Shown: positions 25,720 through 38,680, counted from the first letter of the stretch. The stretch is DNA of 64,000 nucleotides from Bryoerythrophyllum caledonicum (GCA_963971425.1 OZ020517.1:2668501-2732500); one strand, 5' to 3'. Made by a program: numbers and translations. Notes: generated by a model not told the origin, from the sequence alone.

Positions 25720-26250
25720 TAAGGTAGAGGCCCTCAATTCCGATCACTGATGGCAGTTCGGGACTCAAATGACATTGTATGTCATAAAAATTTATGTAGA
25801 AAGATGCGGAATTAGAAATGAAACTCAACATTTGATTTTTCCAATTTGATCACATAGATTTGGAATTGATATAGTATTTAAAAGCCCAAAAACCTCCGGA
25901 GCCCATAATCAAACTCTAGAGTAGGCGAGATTTGGTGCCCTCCTTCACCCAATGCCAATATGTGAGAGTGAGTAAAAGAGAGAAGACATGCCATGGATAA
26001 CCAACTCATGGAGGGTACTCAATACCGATCGGCCTTGTTCGACTTTCGAGGCAATGCCACCAACGAGAGCTCAATTTAGGTGGAGCAACCCAAAATTGCA
26101 CACATCATGACCTAATGCCAATAATTACTGGTGATTTTAGATTTTGAGTTATCCGTTTTGGGTCACTTCATGCACCATTTCAGGCATTTGTCATTTTCAT
26201 GCACCATGCCATGCATACTCTACTGATCGGAATTGGGTCCCTCTACCTTA
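25720..26250. mobile_element. AGGTAGAGG MITE copy 2, 527 bp, upstream of MIPS
   Basis: TA at 25720-25721 and 26249-26250 flank inverted ends AGGTAGAGGCCCTCAATTCC and AGGTAGAGGGACCCAATTCC. The interior is the reverse complement of copy 1 inside the gypsy fossil. It sits about 440 bp upstream of the MIPS start codon. Confidence 0.8.
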
Positions 26251-27085
26251 ATCATTCCCTTACTTGCCAAGGCTGTCACAGTTCAGTAAAAAAATTCAAA
26301 GACTGGATTTTCAGGGGAGTTACTGTGGCCAAGTGTAAGTTACCATTCTCCTATTCCAGTGGTCACTTTCGGCAGGTAGGTGTCCAACAAATTCTTCTTT
26401 TTTGGAACGCAGTGGTTCGGACACAACGGGTATCACCTGAGCATTACATGAATATCACCTAGACATTGCATGAGTATCACTTCGACAAATCTCTATAATT
26501 TCACTTAAGATTTGGACATTCTCTTTTATTAGACGATGTCACGCACAGCATTACCTGATTCATAAATCTGGAACCTCCAGATGAACAATTTTCACTCCAA
26601 GTGCCCTCAGTAACGAGACATTGGGAACATTGGCCGCATTTCACACACAATGGCGGACAACACTGTCCACTATGCATAGATCTCAAAAGATTTCTTAGAT
26701 GCCATAGTCTATGAATACCGCCAAAGCTCCCAATACTTCGATCAATGCAAGTGGACACAAACCGGCGACGTCTCCACTCCACATCAAATTTAGCATACGC
26801 ACACTGTAGTACATGACTCCCCTGGTTACCGTACGGTCAACCATCCAGCTAATTCAGCAACCGCATGAATCTTCACAGCACGTATGTAAACATCCCAGAA
26901 CTTGCACACCAAATGCCAAATCCTAGCCTCCACTGGACTAAGTCAAGATAAGCAACCTGAACTAACCACCGCCTCTCCCCTTCATCTCCCATTTCCTAGC
27001 AGTTGCTCAGAAAGCGAAAATACAAACAACAAAGAGAGATGAGAGAGATAATGCTTCCTTATCGTTCCAGTGAGTAACTTTTCAT
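26251..27085. other. Non-coding interval, no gene supported
   Basis: Contains the second ATATCACC-type run (26425-26480) and a 93-residue minus-strand open frame (26782-26501) with several Cys residues that I cannot assign. Confidence 0.4.
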
Positions 27086-27709
27086 GTTTTTACATCCCGA
27101 GAAGGGTCTTCAAGCCTACACGATGGAATACAGCCACAGAATGTTTCGTGATTGAATTTTTTCGATTGAAAAAGGGTTTGTTGGGGAGGCGTGGAAGGAT
27201 ATTGTTGTAGGTTGGCAGGGTGATCCACCGGGAACTGTAGAGGCATGCGTAACATGTTCGGAAGGCCAATTGTGCTCTGGAATTCTGTGCCCGCTCCAAA
27301 ATAAGCTGATCGGCAGCTTCCGAGCTGGGAAGGCGGTCTAGAAATGGATATTCCGGTGACCGTTTGCAGGTCCTTTTGGCTAATTGACTTGGAATCCGCG
27401 GTGCGATTGATGGCTGTTGTGAATCTGACCCTCCTGGAGGTGGGGCCCCGGTGGAGATGCACTCAGATTCAGTTGTAAAGTTTAAAGCTGTTGTCCAAAT
27501 TATACACGGTCTGCCTCTTCAGGATCTAGATTCTGGGTAGACTGACTCCGTCCGATGATTGTTTTAATTTTCAAGGAAGGCCTCACAATATTATTGGTTT
27601 GGATTGGTATGGTGATGCTTTTATCAGGCGGGCGTTGTTGGCTAGGACTCCAAAGGAGACCGGCGTGAATATAGTGTTTGTTCATTCTCTTTACTAAGCA
27701 CATGGCCAC
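27082..27709 (-). CDS. Unrecognised open frames, possible gene fragment
   Basis: On the minus strand, 27709-27500 encodes 69 residues. Then 27462-27082 (126 residues) and an overlapping frame through 27090 are open simultaneously; the latter has GAPPPGGSDSQQPS, PEYPFLDRLPSSEAADQL and AQNSRAQLAFRTCY. No domain is recognised, and no start or splice site is convincing. It may be the end of a host gene or chance. Confidence 0.25.
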
Positions 27710-27720
27710 GGGACATAGGC

Positions 27721-28305
27721 TACACTAAACATCACATTTAGTGTCATCTACACTCAATACGAACCCTTACACTAAATGTAAGAATCACAATTAGTGTAAT
27801 GACACAACACTACACTAAATGTGAAACATTACACTGTATGTGAATGGCAGTAAAAATCGGATTTTTTTTTTTACTTGTGGACAATTAGTGTATGAAAAGC
27901 TTGCCATAGTGTATGAAAACCAACACTGTTTAGAGGAGCATAAGTCACTCAAAAAGGATTGGAATTACACTCATGAGATGTTATTTGACATCTAAATTTC
28001 GTGTAGATGTCAAAAAACATCTCATATGTTTAATTTGAAGAAAATCTGAATAATTTATGGGCATTCAAAGATTTTGATGATGTAAATTAAACAAAGACGA
28101 CGGGTAGGCGATTGATTGGGGGTAGGGTGAGGTGGGAAATAGTAAAAGTCAACATAGAGAATAAAGACATGACGGCTATTAGGCGGTTGATTGAGGCATC
28201 ATTAATGATGTTGGCGGCTAACACTAATCGTCAACTTGTTCGCAAATAGTGTAGTAGGGTAATTACACTATTTGTGTGACTACACTAAATGCGATGTTTA
28301 GTGTA
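27721..28305. mobile_element. TA-flanked MITE, 581 bp
   Basis: TA at 27721-27722 and 28304-28305 flank inverted ends CACTAAACATCACATTTAG and CACTAAACATCGCATTTAG. Sub-terminal CACTAA motifs repeat in both orientations inside. It is the same superfamily as 3959-5006 and 9567-9777. Confidence 0.8.
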
Positions 28306-28503
28306 GTGTCATAGAACTACTCCCCCCTCTCAAGGATAAACACTTTTCTACACTAAGTGCTTCCCTACACTAATTGTCTTAGAGATAGCCGACCCCCACG
28401 GCCAAACTCCATCGAAGACTGAACTCTGTAGAGGGGCCAAGTTTTGGAATTGAAACAAAACTTTGAAATGTGAAATGAATATTACAATGAAAAAAGTTTG
28501 GGC

Positions 28504-28804
28504 TCTTGGCAAAGCCCAAGGCGAATTGACCCCCTCGTTGGGAGTTATCCGGGGTAGACCTCGTCTTAAGTGCATGGGGTCATTTTTTTGGCCGTCTTAT
28601 TCTGGGGGGTCTAGAGGCTTTTTTTTTATTTTTTTGGACAATTTTGGGACTTACGGCCATCATTAACCATTCAAGGCCCTCCCTTGCTATAATTAGGGCC
28701 CCAACTAAAAACAAAATAAGGGCTAGGCTAGTTTGGCCCCACCACCTCGTCGCCCCTCGGGTAACTCCCAACGAGGGGGTTAGTTCGCCTAGGCCTTGGC
28801 AAAG
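28504..28804. mobile_element. Element with ~58-bp inverted repeats, 300 bp
   Basis: Left arm 28504-28562 and right arm 28746-28804 are inverted copies sharing CCCCCTCGTTGGGAGTTA, plus GGCGAA and a terminal TTGGCAAAG/TTTGCCAAG type motif. The arms together form most of the element. No target duplication was clear. Confidence 0.65.
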
Positions 28805-29640
28805 GGTGTGGGTTTTTCTTCCCGTTTGATCCTTGAGAGGCCAAATTTATGGTGCCAAACATTAGAGAAATTTTGGACTCATCAAGAGGCCCTTTAAGGA
28901 ATTTCGGGCATGGTACTTTTTCACAAAATTGTGCTTGGGCAGCTCGTTTTTAACTTGGGCAGCGCCACCATCGTCACAGTGGAGGACGACCATGTAAGTA
29001 AGAACTCATCATTCACAACAGTGGGATGTGATGTGGCATTGTGCATGCTGATGTGGCACGTTAAAACAATGGTAGAAGACCAAGTACGTGATCATGGCAT
29101 GGTCCTGCTAACACATATTTTATCAATGAGTGGTCGTCTCATTCTAAAGAGAAACAATTTAGTGTAACATGTACCAAGTAACCAAGTTAGTAAAATATGC
29201 GGACAAGAAGTTAGCGTACTAAGTAACTAATACTACAATATGCCAAAAAGGCACAAGTGTACTAAGAAAGTATTAGTATAATATGCCAATGAGGCATTAA
29301 TGTACTAAGTATTCAACATTAAAATATGCCAACAAGGAATTAGTAAGGCGGGAATGAGCAAAATAAAATGGCAGGAAGGAGCAAAATAAAGTGGCGGGAA
29401 GATTTGTGAGATATGGCATGTGGCATGTTTTAGCATGCGCCAAGTCTTTCTCAATGGTCTTCTTGAATTCTGCTGCAGCGGAGTCTCTTTACAAAGACTT
29501 GTGATTTTATGTGGTATTATGTGTTTTAAATTCACTCTCTACTGAAAGTTTCTTTTGAGCTACAACAATGCACTTTTTTTGAGGTCCCTTCAACATGACA
29601 CTGAAGGACGTTATAGATACTTATATTCTAGCTATTAGGT
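28805..29640. other. Non-coding interval with degenerate tandem repeat
   Basis: At 29165-29345 about four units of roughly 50 bp with TACTAAGTA and ATATGCCAA-AGGCA recur. No gene is supported. Confidence 0.5.
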
Positions 29641-32600
29641 TGAGTTCTAGGTATGCTCCAATTATGAAGAGAGGCGTGCTCTTAGATGATCGAAATAATT
29701 GTGCAAGCTTTGCGGCAAGGAAGATAGCTGGTGAAACTCACATTAACCTTTAGATTGACGGTTGCTTATACCCAGTCGATCCAGCTACAAATTCTTCTCT
29801 ATGCTTTAGCACAATTAATTTATATCTCGTGTTTTTGTGCCACGGCGAGCAAGGTATGTTGGGGTACACAAAGCGCTTGAGCGGTGTTGAAGCAGCGATG
29901 AACTTGCAATCAACGGTTTGAGGTTTAGAAGCCGACATTTGACATTCTCAACAAGAATATAAGGTATAGATGGAAGTTTGTCAAACACCACAAGTGCGCT
30001 TGTCGAGGAGCGTGTGCAATTGCAAATCAAAGTGGCCAATTTAGAAGCTACATGTGAAGCATTAAGGATGTCAGTTGTCACAGCAGCTCAAATAAGCCAA
30101 GCTACGTGTGAAGCATTAAGGATGTCAGTTGTGGCAACATGTCAAACAAGCCAAGAGACGATCGATTCTTTGGAGGCAGATTTGTCAAGATCGATGGCAT
30201 CATACGAGAAGCTTCAAGCAGAGGTCAGATTCATGGTGGAAACTCCAAGAGGACTCCGTAAACATGTGCGCATCTCAAGCGTCAAGAACGTACATGAACT
30301 TGCAAGAGGTTTTTAAGCAGCTCATCTTTTGTGCAGCTGGTGAAGCCAAATTGTGCTCAGTTCTTTGTTGAATGATTGGCTAGTCTATGCTAGTGTTGTA
30401 TTGTAGAATGCACATCCATAAAGAATTACACTATTGCAATTGGGTATTAGTCTTGATAGTAATGTAAAGTTGGTCGATGCATGCTCTTCTTTGTCTTTGT
30501 TGAATTTAATGCCTAATGAAATGTTGAATCTTATGTTGATGTCTATGCTGAATTCTATCATCAATAGTGATTGTGTTTGCTTGAATCATGGTATTTCAAT
30601 TTGCATGGCAAGATCAGGGAATGCTAAATGGCGCTGCACTATATTACGAGCCTATATATCAACCGTAACTAGTCAGTCAATTGCAGCGATCTAATAAAGC
30701 ACGAGGAGAGAAGAAACGATGGATTGGAGCAAGAGAATCTCATACTGCTACAATACGAGCTATTGCAAACGTTCTATCCGCTGGTGAGGCTTTAAGGTTG
30801 GGGGAGTAGCCTAGGATGAGTCAAGCCAATGCCACAGCAACGCAGACTCCTTTTAAGAAGATACAAAAGGAGTTGGGTGAGAAAGTAATGTTGGGAGTGT
30901 GTGATGGCAACAAAGTAATACATAGGTGATATTATGCACTATGCAAGGTTATCGAGCATCAAGTCACATCTGTAGCACCTGAGCTCAAGCGTGGTCTCTT
31001 GCCATCTAGTAAAAGGCTGACAGAATTGTAAAGGAAAATGAATGGTAAGCTTCCGCAATTCATTGGAGAGTACATTCACATTGATAGGCGGCAAATCATT
31101 CCAGAAGTGAGGGTCTGTAGGAAGGTGGTTAGGAATTCAAATGAGGTTATTCTCAACAACAAAAATAACCACTTTGCTAATACAAAAGTTGTTCAGCGAT
31201 CAATGGTGTTGTTCTGTAACATCACAGTTGAAGGTGAGTCTTAAAAAACTGTTTGAAGCTCATTTCTTCTATGATTAAATTTCCTGCTGCAGGCTCTCAT
31301 TAACTCTTTGATGCTCAGTGCTTTCAACTAATTTCATTTTATTTCAGAGTGCAATGGTGGGCCGTTGATATTTGTGATGAAGCTCGGCGAGGCAGAAGTG
31401 TTTCATCGAAAAAAAATTCAAAGAATGAGTCTGACACTCATGAATCAAGCTCTAGACCCACAAATTCAAAAAAATGATGAGAGATATTTATTGATGCAAG
31501 CTGAGCAAGAAATTTGGCCAGTGGGTTGCTTCCAGGTAGAGAAAAATCGTATGACATCTTGCAATGGGTGTTTCAATAAACAAGGTTTCCAGAGGTTATG
31601 AGAGCACAATCCAACGAGGAACAACTAGACGTACCGAGCTGTAGGAGTTTTCTAGTTGAGTGGCATCTAAGTGCAGATATGAAGGCAATCAAATTTATGT
31701 ATGGTCTACAGCATGGACCTTCATGCAAGATGAATTGCATATATTGCGAGCAACAACATGAACGTCCAAAAGACTTGCACGACAACTGAAGCAGAGTGGG
31801 AAGCCTCTTCTCGTGGAAAAGGTTCCTAGCAAAGATGATTGTTTGCATCCAACATTTGAGGTCCACCGTGTGGCATCGACATACATCCACAATGGAAACC
31901 AATTCTGCCAATTTCCCTAAGCAGGACACATATATGCACTTTGCATGCCGTCGTTCGTATTGCTGAAAAAGTTTTGCATCTCCACTACATGTTTGTTTGG
32001 AATATGCAAGATGAAGAGAGTAAATCGATTGCAATAGATGCAATGGAGAATACTATGTCTGCAATTGGTGTATAGAGATCTAATTGTGTGCTAAAGCAAG
32101 ACCTGCAACTATTTGGCAAAGAGAATGTGGTTTAGAAGCCGAGCATTCGAGGAGTTTCGGCGAGCAAATTGTTTGGACCAAGTTCATTGTCCAAGAATGA
32201 CCGGGTCTGGAAGGACGTGCATGCTTCGGAGTCAAACAATCTGGAAAACGGCCAAGCAAGGGTGAAACGCAGGCGAGTGTGGGGGACCCTCGAGGCGTTG
32301 CAACCATACTTCACACGGTTGGTTCTAAGAGATGAACAGAGGAGGAACTATAGAGTGGTGATTGAGGCTTTTGGAAGGGCTTTTGTTTTTGCCCACGGTG
32401 AGGGTCACGTGACACACTACATTGTAAGTCATCACTATGACCTCAGCTTGAGTTATGGTTGTTGTTGTAGTAGAGATCTTGCAATATTTGTACATAATGT
32501 TTGGGAAAGCCTCTATTACAGACATTCGCTCAGTAAGGCTAATTTTTGAATAATGTTTATACTTGTGTTTTCAATTCTTGGAGCATGTACTAGTGAAACA

Positions 32601-33065
32601 CAGACCTTGGTTTGTAGAGAAATATGGCAGTTTGTCTATTTGGAACTATCAAGGGATAGAAAAACCTCACCATGCAGCCAAGGCATTTAGCCAATACCAT
32701 GGACAACATGGAGGGACAATAGCGAGGATTAGTGTTATTGTGCAGCAATATGAATTTTGGTATAGGAATATACAACACAGATATGCCGCAAAGTTGCAAA
32801 AGCGAATTCTTGAAGCTAAGCAAATATTGTGTGATCCAAGGATCATTGTTGGGACATCTCGTAGGCGCGATGCGTGGCATGCGTCGCGGACACAAGAAGC
32901 CTGTGAAGCATGGCGGGAAGGACGTACTCGACAAGACAATAGATATGTGCTTGCTGAAGCATCGGAGGCACAAGAGCCCGTTGGTAGCGCTGAAGCAGGA
33001 TGCAATGACTCCCAAACTAGCACAGATTCTATCAAGGATATCATGTAGGTTCTTATGGAGAATTC
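29640..33065 (+). pseudogene. Degraded transposon-like gene of unidentified family
   Basis: Several plus-strand coding-like blocks follow in order but are interrupted by stops or unrecognised introns. 29655-29920 has GVLLDDRNNCASFAARKI and GMLGYTKRLSGVEAA. 29978-30316 is coiled-coil-like, with a tandem repeat of a TCEALRMSVV unit. 31365-31601 has WPVGCFQVEKNRM. 31598-31789 has AIKFMYGLQHGPSCKMNCIYC, a Cys pair like the CPxC found in many transposon proteins. 32563-33048 has EHVLVKHRPWFVEKYGSL and NYQGIEKPHHAAKAF. The NQG-E-HH pattern after a Lys/His-rich start resembles C-terminal parts of large uncharacterised transposon proteins. I cannot name the family. Confidence 0.45.
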
Positions 33066-33690
33066 TCATTCAAAAACAAAATTACAAAAGACTCTTCTTC
33101 ACAAAAAGAATCACCAAAAGAATGAGCAAATACTTAGCGCAAGCAAACTCAAGCAAAGCACACCCCGTTCCAAGACAAATTAGTAGATGCACGTTCACCA
33201 ACTCCAACTATGGTTTGTTATACCTTGAGCTTCTCAAAATTTGCAAAATAGTATATGCACCGGAACGAGAACAAAACCGCATCGAAGAAGCGAAATAACT
33301 CCATAACAATGCGTTGCTATAACTGATCAATTACGGGCGAGCGCTCTCTCAGGAATATCACGGTTACGATCATATAACGTAACAATCATGCTAGTGTTGT
33401 ATTGTAGAATAGACATTCATGATTTAGACAGACATGCTACAATGGTGCTATTTGCTACTATTACATTCACCAAAAAGATACATGATGTGCACATGGTCAT
33501 GTGCTAAGTAGTTGAAAGATTCTATAGTTGAATCAATCTTATTGCACCTTTTGCAATAATTTTTTAAGTCTACATGTGCAAGCCTCTAGCTTGCTAAGTC
33601 AATAGAATTCATTCATGTTGCAGAAGCGAGATTTGTCTCCACTACAACAGCATTTGCAATGTTGAGGATCTTTGCATAGTCTGAAGGTAG
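33066..33690. other. Non-coding interval, no gene supported
   Basis: AT-rich; one open frame runs in from the left to 33298. No repeats are recognised. Confidence 0.45.
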
Positions 33691-33693
33691 AAT

Positions 33694-34482
33694 TTATGTT
33701 GTAAGAAGAACTACTACCTCTTGCTCTGCACTAGACGATGGCATCTCACCGGATGCTATGTTGTAACCGGCTGCTACATCGACGCCAACTTCAACATCAT
33801 CCCTGGTTGCAACATTGTCATCTATTGCCTCCTCATCGCAAGCTGCCTTCTTGCTGCAAGCTGCTACCTCACCGCCTACTACCTTGCTTCCACCTGCTAC
33901 ATTATCACCAGCTACTAGAACATCGACTACTTGAACACCAACTGCTACAATACCGTGAGCTACAACACAAGCTGCCACTACGCCGTCAGCAGCGGTTGTA
34001 ACGTCGGACAAAGTCTTGTTGGATAATGGCAGACATATTCGCTTTGAAGGATACTCTAGTAATGAGGCAATAAATTTGCGTTTGGAATCTTGCAGCTTCA
34101 TCTTGAGTCGACCTAGTGGAGGTGCCCATCCCTCCTTCTGCAATGCTGCGACAACACTCTCTTGTGAAATGTTTTAAGTCTTGAAGCCCCATTGTCCCAT
34201 CCATCCTCCTGTAGGCATAGCGTTGCAACCTAGACAACGAGGTTGAGAAGCTAGCGCGACCTGAAACAAAAATATTGGGTGAAGAAGACATCGGCAAAGG
34301 CGGTTTGCTAAAGCCATCTGTGCCCAATAGTGTTCGCACCCGACGCATGGGAAATGTTGCTTTAGTAGTACCATTCCGTCAAGATTCACAAGAAATGTTG
34401 AAAAACTGATGTGGACGAATACAATTTTCTTGAACAAGCATGATGTGGGAGTCTCAAACTCCCACTTGGTTGCCCCTACCAA
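33694..34482 (-). other. Minus-strand open frames with Val/Ala-rich repeats, unassigned
   Basis: Open frames at 34482-34174, 34348-33986 and 34143-33694 overlap. The last is rich in VVA/AADG-type triplets, produced by a degenerate repeat of GCTGCTAC/CACC. A stretch SFSTSLSRLQRYAYRRMDG looks protein-like, but no family is recognised. It could be a remnant gene or a simple-sequence artefact. Confidence 0.25.
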
Positions 34483-34489
34483 AAAAGTT

Positions 34490-34975
34490 AGCTAAAATTG
34501 TGATTTTTAGTTTAGATAACCGGCAAAATAGTTAGTATTATGTAGAAGTAGGTTGTATCATAGTTAGTGAAAGTGGATGAATGCTTAACTAGTTAATTAG
34601 TGTTATAGTAGTGATAAAACCGGGCCTTAAAATCACCAAGTTTATGCTCGGTAAAACCTAAAAATAATGCTCGGGAAGGATCTCCAGGAAAAAAGCTTTC
34701 AATCACCACCTAGGCTAAATTAATTAGTCAAAGTTTTCCTTAGAGGGATATATTAATTGTAGTTGTTCTTTCTAATTGTTTAGGATTCCATTTTAGTTTA
34801 AGTGTTGTTGAAAATTTAAATTCTTATTCGAAAGAATAGGAGTTTAATTTTATAAAAAAAATTAAATTTAAATTAAAAAAATTAATCAAAAGGCCTGATA
34901 CCCGAGCTAAATCCGAGTATCGACCGGGTACCAACCGGGTACCGGGCTGAGCCTGAGTATCAGGCGGGTACCGGG
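34490..34975. other. AT-rich non-coding interval
   Basis: No gene. At 34900-34980 a short GGGTACC-rich cluster (CCGGGTACC, GCGGGTACCGG) precedes the minisatellite. Confidence 0.5.
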
Positions 34976-34984
34976 AGTGGAGAG

Positions 34985-35130
34985 GCATACAGGCTGCACG
35001 AGGATGAAGACCACGAGGATAAAAACCATGAAGATGAAGACCACGAGGATAACAACCATGAGGATGAAGACCACGAGGATGAAGACCATGAAGACGAAGA
35101 CCACAAGGATGAAGACCACGAGGAGTAAAA
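34985..35130. repeat. 15-bp minisatellite (GATGAAGACCACGAG)
   Basis: About nine units of GATGAAGACCACGAG with transitions. One plus-strand frame reads as an acidic DEDHE repeat; the other frames also stay open. Confidence 0.75.
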
Positions 35131-35134
35131 TTCT

Positions 35135-35390
35135 GTGTACAGCTGCGAGAGGAGAGAGTACATCTCATCGAGCGAGAGGAAGTACAGCCGCGAGGGGAGA
35201 GAGCACAACTCACCGGGCGAGAGGAAGTACTACTACAAGGGGAGAGAGCACAACTCACCGGGCGAGAGGAAGCACTATCGCAAGGAGAGAGAGCACAACG
35301 CAACGGGCGAGAGGGAGTACAGCTGCGAGGGGAGAGAGCACAACGCACCGGGCGAGAGGGAGTACTACCGCAAGGGGAGAAAATAGAAGA
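35135..35390. repeat. 45-bp tandem repeat adjoining the 15-bp minisatellite
   Basis: About five 45-bp units (GGGGAGAGAGCACAAC with GGGCGAGAGGAAGTAC). The plus strand gives a 15-residue repeat containing GREHNSPGER in one frame, and all frames remain largely open because of the unit length. No flanking domain supports a real protein. Confidence 0.75.
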
Positions 35391-35840
35391 AGAGGAAGAA
35401 AAAGACAAAGAAGAAGAAGGGGGAAGGGAGTTGAAAACACGTAGGACTTTGAATACTATAAGAAAACCGTGTTTTAGGTGGCGTCAAGGTTGCAACGTGT
35501 TGTGTTTTCTGAGATGTTAGACGTTTGTCAGACAACGGCCGCAATACCTGAAATTTTTTTTTGATGTTGCATGAAACGTGTTCGTGTTAAAGGCGAAATG
35601 CACAAATGTCACCGCGTACATACACATTCTGGAGGACGTCAGTAACAACGTGGTCACGTCTGACTCTCTGAACACAACGTCATAGAAAATGCGGGAGGTC
35701 CACGTCAGCCACTACATTCATTTTCACTGTGGGATGATTGCAGACCGCTGCCCGGAAGTAAAAAACTTGAGCAAAATGGGTAGCTCCTTTATACAGATAG
35801 ACAAAACTTGTTTGTTTGGAAACATTGGCTTTGCTTACAT
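35391..35840. other. Non-coding interval with ACGT-core motifs
   Basis: Positions 35570-35710 hold several ACGT cores (GGACGTCAG, AACGTGG, CACGTCTG, AACGTCAT, CCACGTCAG). No gene is supported. Confidence 0.4.
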
Positions 35841-38260
35841 GGGATAAATTATTCTGATGGACTAACACGAACACATAAAACTAAAACCATATTAGTGGCT
35901 CAACTTAGATGCACATGTTATATTATGCATATATTTAGTATACATAATATTTTTAAGTTGATAAAATATGAGATTATTTTCTCATTAATTTAAATTGGAT
36001 CACACAACATGCTTGTTAATATTGCAATTCTAGTCATTCATTCATTAAATTCATTTTTTTAGAAGAATGAATTCCAAAAATGACAAATGTTTAAGTGGTC
36101 CTAGGTTGTTAAAAAATTCTGAAAGTGGAAAAAAGAAATGAAGAAGGTGTAAGTGGTCTTGTAGTGTTTCAAATTCTAAGAGTAATTAACAAAAATTGGG
36201 AATGGTCGAACTACTGTAAGTTTGTTCTAAAAAATGCAAGAGCAACTAAGAAAATGGGAAAGGTGAAAGTAGTCTTTGGCTATAGGAAAATTGAAAAGAG
36301 TGAATTAAAAAAATGGGTAAGATTTAGAGTTGTTGGGTTGTTTTAAAAATTTGAAGAATTAGACAAAAATTTGACGGAAATGAATGAAGTGGAATATAAA
36401 TGTTTTTGAAATGTCCCTACCTTGAATAGAAAAAAATTACAAATTTACAAGTGGTCTTTAGTTTTAGGGTAGCTCAAAAGAGTGAATAAAAAACTTTGGG
36501 AATGGTTGAAGGGGTCTTAGGATCTTCTAACAATTCCAAGAGTAAATGAATAAAATGGGAAAGTGTAAGTGGTCTTCGAGTTTTTAATACTCACAAGAAT
36601 GGATAGATTTTATTTGGAAAGGCACCGTAGGTTTTCTTTGGGTACGTGTTTACAAGTTACAATACTTAAAGGAGTGGATACATAAATGAACCAAGTGGCA
36701 ATGGGTCTTGGAGTGTTCTATACATAAATTGAGTGATTATAGACAATGGAAAGGTGAAAGTGGTCTTTGGCTATCTTAAAACTCACAAAAATAAATAAAT
36801 TCAATTAGGTAAGGTATAAGTTGTCTTCTAGATAAATTATTTAATGGACTTACAGGAACACTTGAAACTAAAAATATGTTAATGGCTCAACTTAAATGCA
36901 CATGTTACATATATTTTGTATACATAATATTTTTAAGTTGATTAAATATGGGATTATTTTCTCATTAATTTAAATAATATCATAGAGCATGCTTGTTAAT
37001 ATAGTAGTTCTAGTAATTCATTCTTTAAATTCATGAACTTAGTGGCAAATGTTTGAGTGGTTGTTAAAAAATTCCAAAAGTGGGGGAAAAAATGACGAAG
37101 GTGAAAGTGGACTTCAAGTTTAGGAAAACTAAAAAGAGTGTATTAAAAAAATGGGTAAGATTTAGAAGTGTTGGGTTGTTTTAAAAATTTGATGACAAAC
37201 ATAAATGACAGCCTACTCTCTTAAAAAAAAAACCTGAATGAATGAATTGGTCTTGGGCTTCTCTAAAAATTGCAAGAGTGAATGAGAAAAAATGGAGAAT
37301 GAATAAGTAGTCTTTGGTTCAGGAAAAACTCAAAAGACTGAATAAAAAACATAAGAAATGGTTGAATTGGTCATCAAGTGTTTCTTACATCTGAAGATTG
37401 TAAAAAAAATAAAAATGTGTGAGTGCTTATTGGGTGTTTTAAAAATAGAAACCCATTGAAGAAATAATTGACAAAGGCTGAAGTGCTCTTCATATGTTTG
37501 GAAACTTGAAAGGTTAAAAAAAGTAAAATGGGAATGCATGAGTGGTCTTGGTAGTTAGAGAAATTGCAAGAGTGACTAGAAAATATTGGGAAATTAAACA
37601 ATGGTCTTCTGTTTAGTCAAAACTAAAAAGAGTGAATAGAAAAAATGGAAAATGGGTGAAGTGCTCTTGAAGGGTTTCAAAGATTTGAATATTTGAAAAA
37701 AAAATTGAAAATGTGTAAGTGTTTTTTGGATCTTTTAAATTGCCCGAAGTTTGAAGAAAAAAATGGGAAAACTTAAAGCTGTCTTAGGGGTTTTTAGGAG
37801 TGAATTAATAAAACAGGAAAGGTTGAAGTGATCTTGGTTGAAGTGCTTCTTGGTTGTTTTACACATGAAAAGACTTAAAAAAATGGAAAAACTTGAAGTG
37901 CTCTTTTGGTGTTTGGAAACTTAGAAGGTTAAAAACAAAATAATGCACATGGATGACGTGGTCTTGGGCTGTTATCAAATTTGCAAGACCGAATGACAAA
38001 AATTGGGAAATTGTCAAGTGGTTTACCGTTTACACAAAACTCAAAACAATGAATAAAAAGAATGGGAAATGGTTGAATTGCTCATGGGTTTAGGCATAAG
38101 TTTCAATATTATAAAAAAAAGGAAAGTGTGTAAATGCTCATTGGGTGTTTTAAAACTAAAAACATTGAATAAAAAAAGGCAAAGGTTGCGGGAAAAATGG
38201 GGTGTTTATAAAGTTGAAATAGTAAATGCAAAAGTTCTACATGAGTCTACTTAACCGAGG
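35840..38260. repeat. Degenerate AT-rich satellite with ~990-bp higher-order period
   Basis: A 220-bp segment at 35840-36060 recurs at 36830-37045 (landmarks GTGGCTCAACTTAGATGCAC / ATGGCTCAACTTAAATGCAC and GATTATTTTCTCATTAATTT). Between and after them, up to 38260, runs a degenerate array of roughly 55-60-bp units with AATGGGAAAGG, GAAGTGGTCTT and AAAAGAGTGAAT. Open frames within it are chance. Confidence 0.7.
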
Positions 38261-38680
38261 AACATATTTTACACTTCCTTATCACATGTTTATTTTCTTT
38301 AGCCTAGCCACTTCTTCATAGTTTTCCTTTTTAGTACAAACATTTCAAAATGCTGATGAATAGAGCTATGTATATTCCTCAATTATAGATTGGATAAACT
38401 TAAAACAGATTCAAAGAGCGGCCAAGGATGCAACAACTTGAAGAGAATAGATAACCACACATGTTGTATTAATGGCTTCCCTGCATTGTAAAATACACCA
38501 TAATCAATAATATTCAAATCATTCACTTACAACTCGAAGTTTGTCAATTATAGTTGCCGTTACAATTGCCATCATTTAAGACTAGACATCATCGAAGACC
38601 TCACCAAATATGTATATGAAAATGTCACTACAAACATGGAATATCCAGAGTGACGTCGCCTATGACATTGGTGTAGACAT
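38260..38680. other. Non-coding interval, nothing recognised
   Basis: No open frame or repeat of note. A TGACGTC palindrome at about 38651 precedes the tandem repeat. Confidence 0.45.
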
